Shown here piece by piece: positions 35,886 to 44,387 of a DNA stretch of 64,000 nt. The translations under genes were made by a program, and so were the position numbers. Positions within the stretch are counted from its first letter, which is position 1, and each line of letters begins with the position of its first letter. Source of the stretch: CAYNFP01 sp964396655 (GTDB taxonomy: Bacteria; Bacillota_I; Bacilli_A; RF39; UBA660); NCBI GenBank assembly GCA_964396655.1, contig CAYNFP010000006.1, forward strand, positions 1 through 64,000, written 5' to 3'. The notes beneath the pieces were generated by a model, which was not told the origin of the DNA, made no database searches, and saw only the letters and a list, made by a program, of their open reading frames with translations.

Positions 35886-36688
35886 TTTATATCACCAACT
35901 TTATACATTATTTTATCTTCTAAGAATTTAAAATCCGAATCAATTAACTTATATAATTCTTTGTTATTTAAATTATTTAATATTAATTTTTTAGTATCTG
36001 AATCAATATTATTAAAATTTATTATTAAATTAAATGATTTTAAATCACTTAAATATTTTGATGCACAAAATATCTTATTATTAAATACAGAAGTACTCTT
36101 TTCTTCTTCATATATTAATAAATCATGATTAGATACTTCTTCTTTTACATTTAATTTATTTTTTCTATTCTTTATATTATAATTATCATAATAATTAGTT
36201 AATAATTCTCTTTTAGAATACATTATATTATTCTTATTTAAATAAAAATAAAAAATATTTGAAGTAGTATTATTTTTAATTTCTTTTAATTCATCTATAG
36301 TAAGTTCATTTGATATTACTACATTTTTAAAACTTAATGATTTTAAATAATTAATTCCATAATAATTGCTAATTATATGATTTGGAAATAACACTATTTT
36401 TTCTTTATCAATTAAATTAGAAATTGCAAAATCTTCTATGTAAAAATTTTTAACATTTTTAAATCCTTTTATTATTTTTTTTAATTCTTTTAAATCCTCA
36501 CTATGTAAAAACTTATTTATAATTACAGAAATATTATAAATAGTTGAATATTTATTTATTTCTTCTATCTCAAAATATTTATCAAAACCTACAGAAAAGC
36601 CTTTTAAAGGTAAAATAAACGAGTCAGTTTTATACTCATTTAGATTATTATCATTTGGAATTATATTAAAGTTTATTTCTTTTCGCAT
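35882..36688 (-). CDS. trhP1: Divergent U32 family protein, TrhP1-like
   Basis: The 268-residue protein has the alternating strand-helix pattern of a TIM-barrel U32 protein (ILPLKGFSVGF, NISVIINKFLHSEDL, VLFPNHIISN, ISNELTIDELKEI) but lacks the cysteine signature. Its place between trmR and trhP2, with overlaps of 16 and 4 bases, matches Bacillus yrrN, the partner in tRNA wobble uridine hydroxylation. The sequence is strongly diverged, so the assignment leans on position. Confidence 0.75.
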   Translation of the reverse strand: MRKEINFNIIPNDNNLNEYKTDSFILPLKGFSVGFDKYFEIEEINKYSTIYNISVIINKFLHSEDLKELKKIIKGFKNVKNFYIEDFAISNLIDKEKIVLFPNHIISNYYGINYLKSLSFKNVVISNELTIDELKEIKNNTTSNIFYFYLNKNNIMYSKRELLTNYYDNYNIKNRKNKLNVKEEVSNHDLLIYEEEKSTSVFNNKIFCASKYLSDLKSFNLIINFNNIDSDTKKLILNNLNNKELYKLIDSDFKFLEDKIMYKVGDIK

Positions 36689-37263
36689 ACCGCTAGTCCA
36701 TCTCCTACTTCCACAAATTCAACATAAAAATCATCTTGAACTTTTAAAAACTCAATTGAATATTCTATTTTTTCAATAAGTTTTCTTAAATTTTTACTTT
36801 TTATAACTTCACTGTTTCCAACTAATCCATGAAATTTTAAGTTATCTATTATTATAAATCCCTTGTCTTTAAGATTATTTTTGAATTTATTGAAAAAATC
36901 TATATTTTTCCCTTTTGCAGCATCTATTATAATTAAGTTATATTTATTTGATAATTCTACCTCTAATGCATTATTTAATATTAATTCTATTTTATTATTA
37001 TAACCGATATCATTAACATTATTTTTAGCTACATTAAATCTATTTTCATCTTTTTCAATTGATGTAATATGAATATCACTAGTAGCAGTAGAAAAACATA
37101 TTGTTGAGTATCCAATTGCAGTTCCTATTTCTAATATGTTTTTTAAATCAAAATTCTTTATTTTCCAGTTTATGTATTCTATGGAATCTTTATGCATTAT
37201 AGGAATGTTATATACTAAAGCATAATCTTCCATCTCTTTTATTTTATCTAATACTGATACCAT
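36673..37263 (-). CDS. trmR: tRNA 5-hydroxyuridine methyltransferase TrmR (YrrM)
   Basis: The 196-residue SAM-dependent O-methyltransferase shows motif I ILEIGTAIGYST, then SIEKDENRF, IELILNNA and the metal-site segment LIIIDAAKGKN, with VVEVGDGLAVC-like end (EVGDGLAVCEKK). In Bacillus it methylates 5-hydroxyuridine in tRNA to 5-methoxyuridine. Downstream genes encode the hydroxylation proteins, so the whole pathway is in one operon. It overlaps mltG by 16 bases. Confidence 0.9.
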   Translation of the reverse strand: MVSVLDKIKEMEDYALVYNIPIMHKDSIEYINWKIKNFDLKNILEIGTAIGYSTICFSTATSDIHITSIEKDENRFNVAKNNVNDIGYNNKIELILNNALEVELSNKYNLIIIDAAKGKNIDFFNKFKNNLKDKGFIIIDNLKFHGLVGNSEVIKSKNLRKLIEKIEYSIEFLKVQDDFYVEFVEVGDGLAVCEKK

Positions 37264-38321
37264 TTTCCCTCTCTTTTTAATTGAGCAACTGTTTTAGTAT
37301 GGCCACTTTCTGTTTCATTAAAATATGTTTGACCATATATATCTGCCACAAAATAATAGTAATCACTTTCAGTTGGCTCAATTGATGCAATTATAGAATT
37401 TATAGAAGGATTGCAAATGGGTCCAACCGGAAGTTTTCCAGCCATACATGATGCTCTTGTATTATAAGAATTACATTCTTTTATTTCAGAAGAATATAAA
37501 TCTCTACTCCATAATTCAATTTTTTCGGCATAATAAGTAGTAACATCACTTCCTAAACTCCAATTATCATTTAATCTGTTGTAAAATACTCCAGCGACTC
37601 CTTTTCTATCATTACTATTTCCAGCTTCTTGTTCAATTATAGAAGCAAGAGTTAATATTTGATGAAATGTATAACCACTATTTTCTATTTCTTCCTTATA
37701 AGGATTCATTTTTATTTCCAAATTATCAATCATTTTTTCAAATATTTCATTAATTGTAGAATCTTTATAAAATTCATAAGTATCTGGATATAAATATCCT
37801 TCTAATGAATAATATATTTCATTATTTTCAATATTGGATTTTAATATCCAGTGATTTTGAATTAAATTATTTAAATATGTTTTATCTTTTAAAGTGTTTA
37901 ATATTTCTTCATCTGTTATATTAAAGTTTTCAGTAATTTTATCAATTACATATCTCATATTTTTACCTTCAACAAAAGTGATATTTACTACTTCTCTATC
38001 GTCAGTTGCACCTTTTTTTAAAGTATCAATCAATTCACTTACATTCATACTTCTAGATAATCTATAATTACCAGCTTCTAAATTAGAAGGATTCATTATT
38101 TTAATATATATTTTATATATTAGTTCACTTCTAATTAAACCTGCTTCTTTTAATTCATCACTTATAGAATTATAATTTTCTCCACTTTTAACATTAAATG
38201 TTAAAGATTCACCTTTATTTATTCCTCTTGCTAAAAAGAAAAATACCCCTACACATAAAAAAAGGAATGTTAGAACTGAAATTATTATTATTAGTATTTT
38301 TTTATTCTTGTTATTTTCCAT
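37248..38321 (-). CDS. mltG: Endolytic murein transglycosylase MltG
   Basis: The 357-residue protein has an N-terminal membrane helix (residues about 7-31), a LysM-like segment (VKSGENYNSISDELKEAGLI) and the YceG catalytic domain with the glutamate in LASIIEQEAG, followed by GVFYNRL, LGSDVTTYY and PVGPICNPSINSI. It cuts nascent glycan strands and sets their length during peptidoglycan synthesis. It overlaps the DUF1292 gene by 1 base (TAATG). Confidence 0.96.
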   Translation of the reverse strand: MENNKNKKILIIIISVLTFLFLCVGVFFFLARGINKGESLTFNVKSGENYNSISDELKEAGLIRSELIYKIYIKIMNPSNLEAGNYRLSRSMNVSELIDTLKKGATDDREVVNITFVEGKNMRYVIDKITENFNITDEEILNTLKDKTYLNNLIQNHWILKSNIENNEIYYSLEGYLYPDTYEFYKDSTINEIFEKMIDNLEIKMNPYKEEIENSGYTFHQILTLASIIEQEAGNSNDRKGVAGVFYNRLNDNWSLGSDVTTYYAEKIELWSRDLYSSEIKECNSYNTRASCMAGKLPVGPICNPSINSIIASIEPTESDYYYFVADIYGQTYFNETESGHTKTVAQLKREGKWYQY

Positions 38322-38569
38322 TATATCTCCTTGTAAAAATTTAATAAAAATTTTTCTATATATTTCATTTCTTCAATGGTTGGCTTTGATTTAATAACTT
38401 TATTCTTATTATTAGTTGCAGAAACTATTATATGCAAAGACCCATCATTCAACTCTCTTTCATCAGTAAATACGAAATATTTTCTATTTTTCTCACATTC
38501 AAACTTCATAAGAACTCTAAATTCTTTTTTACGTCCACTTTTATTTTCAACTAAAACAGTATTACTCAT
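38321..38569 (-). CDS. DUF1292 family protein (YrzB-like)
   Basis: The 82-residue protein matches the small DUF1292 proteins found between ruvX and mltG in Firmicutes: KKEFRVLMKFECEKNRKYFVFTD in two short strands is the typical core. Its role is unknown. It lies 2 bases after ruvX and is coupled to mltG. Confidence 0.85.
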   Translation of the reverse strand: MSNTVLVENKSGRKKEFRVLMKFECEKNRKYFVFTDERELNDGSLHIIVSATNNKNKVIKSKPTIEEMKYIEKFLLNFYKEI

Positions 38570-38571
38570 AT

Positions 38572-38985
38572 TTACCTCTTAATTCTATCTAAAAAAGTCT
38601 GCAATATTATAGTAGCCGCTATACTATCTATAACTTTTTTCCTGTTTTCTCTTCTTACATTGCTAGAAATCAATAATCTTTGAGCCTCTATTGTAGAGAG
38701 TCTTTCGTCCTGTAAATTAACCTTCAAATTTAATTCTTTTTCTATTTTACTTTTAAAATCATAGGTTTCTACCGCTCTAACACTAGAAGTACCATTCATA
38801 TTAATAGGTAATCCTAAAACAACTTCTGTTATTTTAAATTCTTTAACTACTTTACCCAATTTTTCTATTAATTCTTCTCCACTATTATATCTAATTATTT
38901 TTAATGTTGAAGCAATTGTGCCAGTTTCATCACTTAATGAAACTCCTAATGTTTTACTCCCATAATCTAATCCTAAATATCTCAT
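38572..38985 (-). CDS. ruvX: Holliday junction resolvase-like RuvX (YqgF)
   Basis: The 137-residue RNase H-fold protein shows MRYLGLDYGSKTLGVS, VVLGLPINMNG, LQDERLSTIEA and DSIAATIILQTFLD, the full set of YqgF/RuvX motifs including the acidic active-site residues. The family works in pre-16S rRNA 5' processing or junction resolution. It overlaps ireB by 4 bases. Confidence 0.95.
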   Translation of the reverse strand: MRYLGLDYGSKTLGVSLSDETGTIASTLKIIRYNSGEELIEKLGKVVKEFKITEVVLGLPINMNGTSSVRAVETYDFKSKIEKELNLKVNLQDERLSTIEAQRLLISSNVRRENRKKVIDSIAATIILQTFLDRIKR

Positions 38986-39224
38986 TTAATATAGTCCTTT
39001 AGCATTAACTCAATAACACTATTTCTATCTATTTCTAATATCCGACTCCTACATTCTTTATAACTTGATATATATCCTGGATCTCCACTTATTAGATATC
39101 CTGTTATTTGTTTAACTGGATCATAACCTCTTTCTTCTAAATCTTCAAATATTCCTTTAAGTGTTTTTCTTATGTTTTTATCTAATATTTCTTCTTTATC
39201 AAAAAGTTTAGTTGTACCTATCAT
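38982..39224 (-). CDS. ireB: IreB family regulatory phosphoprotein (UPF0297)
   Basis: The 80-residue protein has the conserved IreB sequence: TTKLFDKEEILDKNIRKTL, EDLEERGYDPVKQ and GYLISGDPGYISSYK. In Enterococcus it is phosphorylated by the IreK serine/threonine kinase and affects cephalosporin tolerance. The ATG at 39224 (AGGA 9 bases upstream) is better than the in-frame start at 39242. It leads the ireB-ruvX-DUF1292-mltG-trmR-trhP1-trhP2 operon. Confidence 0.95.
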   Translation of the reverse strand: MIGTTKLFDKEEILDKNIRKTLKGIFEDLEERGYDPVKQITGYLISGDPGYISSYKECRSRILEIDRNSVIELMLKDYIK

Positions 39225-39283
39225 ATTATCACATCCTAACATTTATATTTTAACATTTATTTATGTAATATTTCAATATAAAA

Positions 39284-39310
39284 AAAAGATTAAATTAAAT
39301 TTAATCTTTT
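39284..39310 (-). terminator. Intrinsic terminator
   Basis: A 12-bp stem AAAAGATTAAAT/ATTTAATCTTTT overlaps the stop of the gene at 39309-39671 and is followed on the minus strand by a T run. Confidence 0.8.
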
Positions 39311-39671
39311 AAAGTCTTATTTTTCTTACCTTATGTTTATCTAACTCTGAAGGTGATTCTATTTTTTCAAGTTCTAGCTGAAGCTTTTTTATGTCCCATA
39401 AAGATACCGAATACTCAAGTTCACCGCTTAAAAGGAGAAAAAAGTCAGAAACATATATATCATCCATATTAAACTTTTCATTTGAATATAATCTATAAGT
39501 TTCAGTCCCTTCAAGATTTTTAAAAACCCCATCTCCAACATATCTTAAAATTGTAAATGGTCTTTGTAATGGAAATAATTTATATTCCTCTTTATAATCT
39601 TGAGAATATCTTGATAATTCTACAACTACCAAATCTTCTGCAAGTATATTTTTTTTGTTTTGCCATAACAT
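39309..39671 (-). CDS. Hypothetical protein
   Basis: The 120-residue soluble protein has two or three short strands (DLVVVELSRY, FTILRYVGDG) and a basic C-terminal helix. A strong AGGAGG ribosome site precedes the ATG by 9 bases. It is a single gene between recO and the ireB operon. No family is recognised. Confidence 0.6.
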   Translation of the reverse strand: MLWQNKKNILAEDLVVVELSRYSQDYKEEYKLFPLQRPFTILRYVGDGVFKNLEGTETYRLYSNEKFNMDDIYVSDFFLLLSGELEYSVSLWDIKKLQLELEKIESPSELDKHKVRKIRL

Positions 39672-39726
39672 AACTAAAACCTCCTAAATACAATTTAATG
39701 ATATATCAAATATTTTATAGTGTCAA

Positions 39727-40464
39727 TTATTTATTCATATCTTTTAATACTTCTAAAAATTTTTTGCTTTTTATATATAATCCTGTATAGTTATCATAAT
39801 ATATTGTTAAAAATTTATCTATTTCTTTAATGACATTCTCGCTTACTTCTAATTTAGATATTTTAGATATATCTACATAATAATAAAGCCTTAGTGTTTT
39901 TAATACTTTTTCATCTAATAATCTTTCATTGGTTCTACATTTTGAACAAACATAGCCTCCTTTTTCATAAGATAAAGTTACTATATTTTTATTTCCGCAG
40001 ACTACACAACCATCTAAATTTAAGGATACTCCTAAATAGTCTAGATATTTAAGTTCTAATATATTTGATATAGCCAAAGGATTTAATCCTTCCTCTATTT
40101 TTAGTAATGAAGATATAAATAAATTATATATCTCTTCATCTTCTCCATGTTTATATACATTTTTAGTTAATTCTGTTAAATATGATAAAAAACTTACTTT
40201 TAAAATATCATTTTTTATATTAGAAAAATAATTTATTATGTCTGCTCCAATTAAAGTACTTAATTTACTATCTTTATAATACATATAAAAATAAGCATAA
40301 GTAAAATTTTCACTTACTATTTTAAGTTTACTCTTAACTCCTTTGCAGCCTTTAGACATTACTCCAATTATTCCATATTCTTTAGTTAATATGTTTAATA
40401 TCTTACTACTATCTCCATAAGGAGTACTACCTAATATAAATCCTTCTATTTTTTTTATTTCCAT
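39727..40464 (-). CDS. recO: DNA repair protein RecO
   Basis: The 245-residue protein has an N-terminal OB fold (EGFILGSTPYGDSSKILNILT, then YGIIGVMSKGCKG) and a helical C-terminal domain with a zinc site (CVVCGNK and CSKC). RecO loads RecA onto SSB-covered DNA. I use the ATG at 40464; TATAAT ends exactly 6 bases before it and there is no ribosome site, so the message from this promoter would be leaderless. Confidence 0.93.
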   Translation of the reverse strand: MEIKKIEGFILGSTPYGDSSKILNILTKEYGIIGVMSKGCKGVKSKLKIVSENFTYAYFYMYYKDSKLSTLIGADIINYFSNIKNDILKVSFLSYLTELTKNVYKHGEDEEIYNLFISSLLKIEEGLNPLAISNILELKYLDYLGVSLNLDGCVVCGNKNIVTLSYEKGGYVCSKCRTNERLLDEKVLKTLRLYYYVDISKISKLEVSENVIKEIDKFLTIYYDNYTGLYIKSKKFLEVLKDMNK

Positions 40465-40470
40465 AAAAAA

Positions 40471-40499
40471 ATTATACAAAAAAAACTAGCTTTTATCTA
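40471..40499 (-). promoter_or_regulatory. recO promoter (leaderless start predicted)
   Basis: TATAAT (40471-40476) and a partial -35 TAGATA (40494-40499) with a 17-base spacer on the minus strand. The -10 is directly downstream of the T run of the yqzL terminator, and the recO ATG is at the predicted transcription start. Confidence 0.65.
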
Positions 40500-40501
40500 G
40501 T
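40485..40501 (-). terminator. Weak terminator overlapping the yqzL stop
   Basis: The 5-bp stem ACTAG/CTAGT with a 7-base loop includes the yqzL stop codon; eight T follow on the minus strand and can extend pairing with an upstream run of A. Confidence 0.55.
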
Positions 40502-40582
40502 CTTTTTTGCTTTTTTGTAATTTAAGTAATCTTCTACTTTTCCAGTTTTTTGGAATTTTTTCCATAATTCTTTGTCATTCAT
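40493..40582 (-). CDS. yqzL: YqzL family micro-protein
   Basis: The 29-residue ORF reads MNDKELWKKF, then QKTGKVEDYL and NYKKAKKTR. The pattern of W, F, TG and YLxYK matches YqzL, the tiny protein encoded between era and recO in Bacillus, which is exactly its place here. The ATG follows GGTGAATAAA. Its function is unknown. Confidence 0.8.
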   Translation of the reverse strand: MNDKELWKKFQKTGKVEDYLNYKKAKKTR

Positions 40583-40622
40583 TTTATTCACCTAGTAATA
40601 TAATGATATAAAGTTTTAATTT

Positions 40623-41510
40623 TTATTCAGATTTATATAAAATTCCTAATTCTTTCATGCACTTTTCTTTATCTCTCCATTTTTTAAGAACTCTTACATA
40701 TAATTCTAAATATACTTGTTTATTAAGCATTCGCTCTAAATCTTTTCTTGCTTCTATCCCAATTTCTTTTATTTTAGCACCTTGTTTACCTAAAATTATT
40801 TTTCTAAGAGCTTCTCTTTCAGTAACTATATCTACAAATATATTTATTATATTTTCTTTTTCTTCGTAACTAGTTAATATACATGCGATAGTATGAGGAA
40901 CTTCATCTTCAGTTAAATTCATTACTTTTTCTCTAACTATTTCAGTTATTCTAAATTCTTTAGATGAAGATGTTTTATCTGTTTCAGAAAAATATTTAAC
41001 ATTATCAGGTAAATAGTTCTTTAATACTTTTATTAATCTATCTACATTATCATTTTTCCCAGCACTTAGTGGAATTATTTCAATAAAATCATATAAATCC
41101 TTATATTCATCTATTTTAGTTAAAATTTCAGCATTACTTAGTTTATCAATTTTATTAATTACTAAAAGTACTGGTTTAGTAACATTTTTTAATCTTTCAA
41201 TAATAAACATATCTCCTGAACCTAGTTTTTCACTACCATCTACAACAAATAATATTAAATCAACATCATTTACTGAACAATATGCTTTACTATTAAGAAA
41301 TCCGCCTAGCTTATGAACTGGTTTATGAATACCTGGAGTATCTACAAATACCATTTGAGAATTTTCATCTGTATATATTCCTTGTATTAAATCTCTGGTT
41401 GTTTGAGGTTTATCTGTTGTAATTGCTACTTTTTCACCAACAATTGTATTTATTAAAGTACTTTTCCCTACATTTGGCCTACCTATAACACTTATAAAAC
41501 CACTTTTCAT
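40623..41510 (-). CDS. era: GTPase Era
   Basis: The 295-residue GTPase has G1 GRPNVGKST, G2 TTRD, G3 DTPGIH, G4 NKID and a C-terminal KH domain (REALRKIILGKQGAKIKEIG). Era binds the 3' end of 16S rRNA and is required for 30S assembly. It overlaps cdd by 4 bases. Confidence 0.98.
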   Translation of the reverse strand: MKSGFISVIGRPNVGKSTLINTIVGEKVAITTDKPQTTRDLIQGIYTDENSQMVFVDTPGIHKPVHKLGGFLNSKAYCSVNDVDLILFVVDGSEKLGSGDMFIIERLKNVTKPVLLVINKIDKLSNAEILTKIDEYKDLYDFIEIIPLSAGKNDNVDRLIKVLKNYLPDNVKYFSETDKTSSSKEFRITEIVREKVMNLTEDEVPHTIACILTSYEEKENIINIFVDIVTEREALRKIILGKQGAKIKEIGIEARKDLERMLNKQVYLELYVRVLKKWRDKEKCMKELGILYKSE

Positions 41511-41887
41511 TTTAAATCCTCTTTACTGAATTTTGTATTCATAACTTCTTCAAAAGTCATTACTTTCATTTCTCCAGAAGTAGTCATTATATTAAATAAT
41601 ACTTTATTATCAAAAAATTCTAAAAATGTTTGTTTGCATATATTACATGGATAACAAATTTTATCACTATCAGTCATTAAATATAATGATTTAAATTTTC
41701 TTTCTCTATTACTAATAGCATTATTAATAGCGTTTCTCTCAGCGCATATAGAGCCTCCATAAGAAGCATTTTCTACATTTACGCCTCCGTATAAGTTCCC
41801 GCTTTCTGTTTCAACTATGCACGCAAAATGCATGTTAGAATATGGTGCATAACTGTTTTTGATTAATTCTTTTAATTTTTCTTTCAT
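41507..41887 (-). CDS. cdd: Cytidine deaminase
   Basis: The 126-residue enzyme has the zinc site CAERNAI (with the catalytic glutamate) and PCNICKQ (two further cysteine ligands), plus AYAPYSN-like start (SYAPYSNMHF). The second motif is usually PCGACRQ, so the N and I substitutions are mildly unusual but keep both ligands. It deaminates cytidine to uridine in pyrimidine salvage. An AGGAGT ribosome site precedes the ATG. Confidence 0.95.
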   Translation of the reverse strand: MKEKLKELIKNSYAPYSNMHFACIVETESGNLYGGVNVENASYGGSICAERNAINNAISNRERKFKSLYLMTDSDKICYPCNICKQTFLEFFDNKVLFNIMTTSGEMKVMTFEEVMNTKFSKEDLK

Positions 41888-41896
41888 TGTTTACTC

Positions 41897-42337
41897 CTAT
41901 CTTTTAACATCGTAACTTTCTAATATTTCTTCTTCTAACTTTCTCATAACTACTCTATCTTCTTCTTCAATATGATCATAACCAAGTAAATGAAGTAAGC
42001 CATGAACTGTTAAGAAACAAAGTTCTCTTTTTAAACTATGTCCATATTCTTCTGCTTGAGACTTAGCTCTATCAACAGATATATAAATCTCTCCTAAGAA
42101 TCTAAATTTGGTATATTTAACATCATTTTCTTCTTCAAAAGCAAATGATATTACATCAGTTTCAATGTCTTTTCCTCTATACTTTTTATTTATCTCTCTT
42201 ATCTTTTTATTATTAACAATTGTAATATTATAAAGAGGATTTTTAACTTCTAACTTTTTAAAAGTAAGTGCACATATATTATCTATATCATCTATTGATA
42301 TATCTTCCTTTGTAGTATTCTCAATATATTCCTTCAT
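41897..42337 (-). CDS. ybeY: Endoribonuclease YbeY
   Basis: The 146-residue metalloenzyme has the zinc motif HGLLHLLGYDH and the preceding YRGKDIETDVISFAF and FLGEIYIS segments. It takes part in 16S rRNA 3'-end maturation and ribosome quality control. It lies 9 bases upstream of cdd in the era operon. Confidence 0.97.
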   Translation of the reverse strand: MKEYIENTTKEDISIDDIDNICALTFKKLEVKNPLYNITIVNNKKIREINKKYRGKDIETDVISFAFEEENDVKYTKFRFLGEIYISVDRAKSQAEEYGHSLKRELCFLTVHGLLHLLGYDHIEEEDRVVMRKLEEEILESYDVKR

Positions 42338-42350
42338 TATAAAACCTCCC

Positions 42351-42953
42351 TTAAAAAGTAATAATACCTAAAAAATATAATACTATAAAAACAATTAATA
42401 AAATACTAAGAATTGTATAAATAAAATCTTTTTGAAATAAACTAGGCAAATGTCTTTTTATAGCGTCTAATGCTATATAAAGCATAAAACCTAATATACC
42501 TCCTGTAACATTAAGAATTATATCGTCTATGTCAAAACTTCTTCCAATAAAATATTGAACTGTCTCTATTATTAAACTAACTCCAACAGACATTAAAAAC
42601 ATTGTACCTATTTTTTTTATATTAACATAATAAGTCACAAAATATCCAAAAGGAATAAATAAAATTATATTCCCAATAACTTGTCTAAAAAATTCATGAG
42701 TTCCAAAATCATATCTTAGTATTTCATTAAAAGGAACTAAGTTCATTCCAACATATTCATTTTGACCATAAGTAACTAATTGAAATAGAATTAATATATA
42801 AGCCCCAAAAAGAATTAACATTATTTCATTTTGAAGATGAAATTTCTTATTGCTATTTTTATAATAAGCAATTCTAATTATTAATATTATAGCTAATACT
42901 ATAGTCATAATAGGCCAAGACATTTTTAAAACGCTTATTAATTCTTCTTTCAT
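42351..42953 (-). CDS. VanZ family membrane protein
   Basis: The 200-residue protein has five predicted membrane helices and VanZ features: MNLVPFNEI, GNIILFIPFGYF and the end SFDIDDIILNVTGGILGF. VanZ proteins are linked to teicoplanin or lipoglycopeptide tolerance, with unknown mechanism. It sits between yqfD and ybeY, where Bacillus has phoH and yqfF. Confidence 0.88.
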   Translation of the reverse strand: MKEELISVLKMSWPIMTIVLAIILIIRIAYYKNSNKKFHLQNEIMLILFGAYILILFQLVTYGQNEYVGMNLVPFNEILRYDFGTHEFFRQVIGNIILFIPFGYFVTYYVNIKKIGTMFLMSVGVSLIIETVQYFIGRSFDIDDIILNVTGGILGFMLYIALDAIKRHLPSLFQKDFIYTILSILLIVFIVLYFLGIITF

Positions 42954-42957
42954 TTAT

Positions 42958-44100
42958 TTACCCACTTTCTTGAATAACTAATACATCTGTAATATTTTCA
43001 TACACTTTATAAAATATTTCTACTTCTATTTTACTACTATATGGGTAAATATTCAAAACTTTTTTATCAATTATATATTCATTTTTTTCTAATTGATTTT
43101 TTATACTTTTATCACTTCTTTTAATGGCTTCTTTTAATGCAGATTCTTTATCTACATTAAACTCTTTATATTTATATATTTCTTTTACTTCTTTTACTAG
43201 TTTAAAAAATAAATAGGGTTTATTAACTAAAATTATTTCGTGATTCATAGAAGAAGTTGTTTCATACTTTCCAGTTAATGTCATTTTTTTATTAAATAAC
43301 TCTATATAATAATGATTTATAACTTCTCCAGTTCTAACATATTCAACATAATTAAAAGGGACCTTTGCTTTAACTATATACCATACTTCTCCATATACTT
43401 CCCCTTCTGCTCTAACTTGTTTAATTAGAGTCTCTTCATTTTTATATATGTTACCACTTATTATAATTTCTCCTTTTTTAACATATTCATTTATTTCTTT
43501 TAATATATCCCCTTCGGTTGCGGTTATATGTTTTATTAAGGCATCTTTTTTTGCCACTATATGTCTTTTAAAATTACTTTTAATTTTCTCTTCTATTATA
43601 ATTCTTTCAGTAAGTTCAACAATGCATTTAGTTCCATCATTCTTAATTTCTAACCATTCTAATTTATCCTCATTATTTTTTACAATATTTTTCTTAATAT
43701 TCATTAATTCTTTATAACTTTTTTTTCTAGAATATTTTTTTATATCATAATTATTTAATTCTTTTATTAAAATATCTTTTATTTCTTCATTATTTGTTTT
43801 TATTTCTATACTAAAAACAGTATGAGATAAAATATTTAATAAAAATAATCCCCATAAAATACAAATTAAAAATATAAAATTATTTTTAATAAATTTTATA
43901 ATACCTTCTTTTCCATAATATTTAATTATTTTACTTTTTTTAAATAACTTTTTAATTACAATAAAATCTTTTTTATATATTTTTATATAATGAGTGTTTT
44001 TTTTATTATTTAAATAATTAAAATATATTTTATTCTTACATAATTTATTAATCAATTCATATTTATCTAAATTTTTAATTTTTATTAATATTTGATTCAT
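42958..44100 (-). CDS. yqfD: Sporulation protein YqfD
   Basis: The 380-residue protein has an N-terminal cytoplasmic part, one membrane helix near residues 71-96 (FIFLICILWGLFLLNILS) and a large extracytoplasmic part with KSYKELMNIKK, GTKCIVELTERI and KKDALIKHI, the YqfD pattern. YqfD is a sigma-E-dependent sporulation gene product and acts late in spore engulfment. It overlaps yqfC by 4 bases. Confidence 0.9.
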   Translation of the reverse strand: MNQILIKIKNLDKYELINKLCKNKIYFNYLNNKKNTHYIKIYKKDFIVIKKLFKKSKIIKYYGKEGIIKFIKNNFIFLICILWGLFLLNILSHTVFSIEIKTNNEEIKDILIKELNNYDIKKYSRKKSYKELMNIKKNIVKNNEDKLEWLEIKNDGTKCIVELTERIIIEEKIKSNFKRHIVAKKDALIKHITATEGDILKEINEYVKKGEIIISGNIYKNEETLIKQVRAEGEVYGEVWYIVKAKVPFNYVEYVRTGEVINHYYIELFNKKMTLTGKYETTSSMNHEIILVNKPYLFFKLVKEVKEIYKYKEFNVDKESALKEAIKRSDKSIKNQLEKNEYIIDKKVLNIYPYSSKIEVEIFYKVYENITDVLVIQESG

Positions 44101-44339
44101 AAAAAATTAATTCCTTTATAATTTCCCTCAATATAAAGCTCTTTATTTTCCATCTTCTTTATATATAAATCATTACCAATTATAATAATATATTTATTAG
44201 TTAGTTTTATCTTTATTTCGCTTTTGCTTATATTTATTATTTCTTGGTAATTATAAATATATATACTTTTTTCATATATCCCAATCAAATAATCATTATC
44301 TTTTATATAATTTATAAGGCTTTTTAGTATCATATCCAT
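44097..44339 (-). CDS. yqfC: Sporulation protein YqfC
   Basis: The 80-residue YabP/YqfC family protein has the small beta-rich pattern IYIYNYQEIINIS, IKIKLTNKYIIIIGNDLYI and LYIEGNYKGINFL. It is coupled to yqfD, the usual order. The frame has two tandem ATG codons; the second, at 44339, lies exactly 6 bases after a TATAAT and no ribosome site is present, so I prefer it as a leaderless start. Choosing the first would add one residue. Confidence 0.85.
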   Translation of the reverse strand: MDMILKSLINYIKDNDYLIGIYEKSIYIYNYQEIINISKSEIKIKLTNKYIIIIGNDLYIKKMENKELYIEGNYKGINFL

Positions 44340-44345
44340 CATTTA

Positions 44346-44351
44346 ATTATA
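44346..44351 (-). promoter_or_regulatory. -10 box of yqfC
   Basis: TATAAT lies between the T run of the yqeY terminator and the yqfC start. A -35 is weak (TTGAGT with 19 bases), so a different sigma factor or an activator is possible; Bacillus yqfC uses sigma-E. Confidence 0.5.
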
Positions 44352-44368
44352 TTCTTGGGAATTAAAAA

Positions 44369-44387
44369 AAACTCAATTTATGAGTTT
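44369..44387 (-). terminator. Terminator of rpsU-yqeY
   Basis: The stem AAACTCA/TGAGTTT with a 5-base loop includes the yqeY stop and is followed by eight T on the minus strand. Confidence 0.8.

Noticed and set aside
43448..43717. Plus-strand open frame inside yqfD
   Set aside because: Antisense shadow of a well-supported gene; no ribosome site or promoter.
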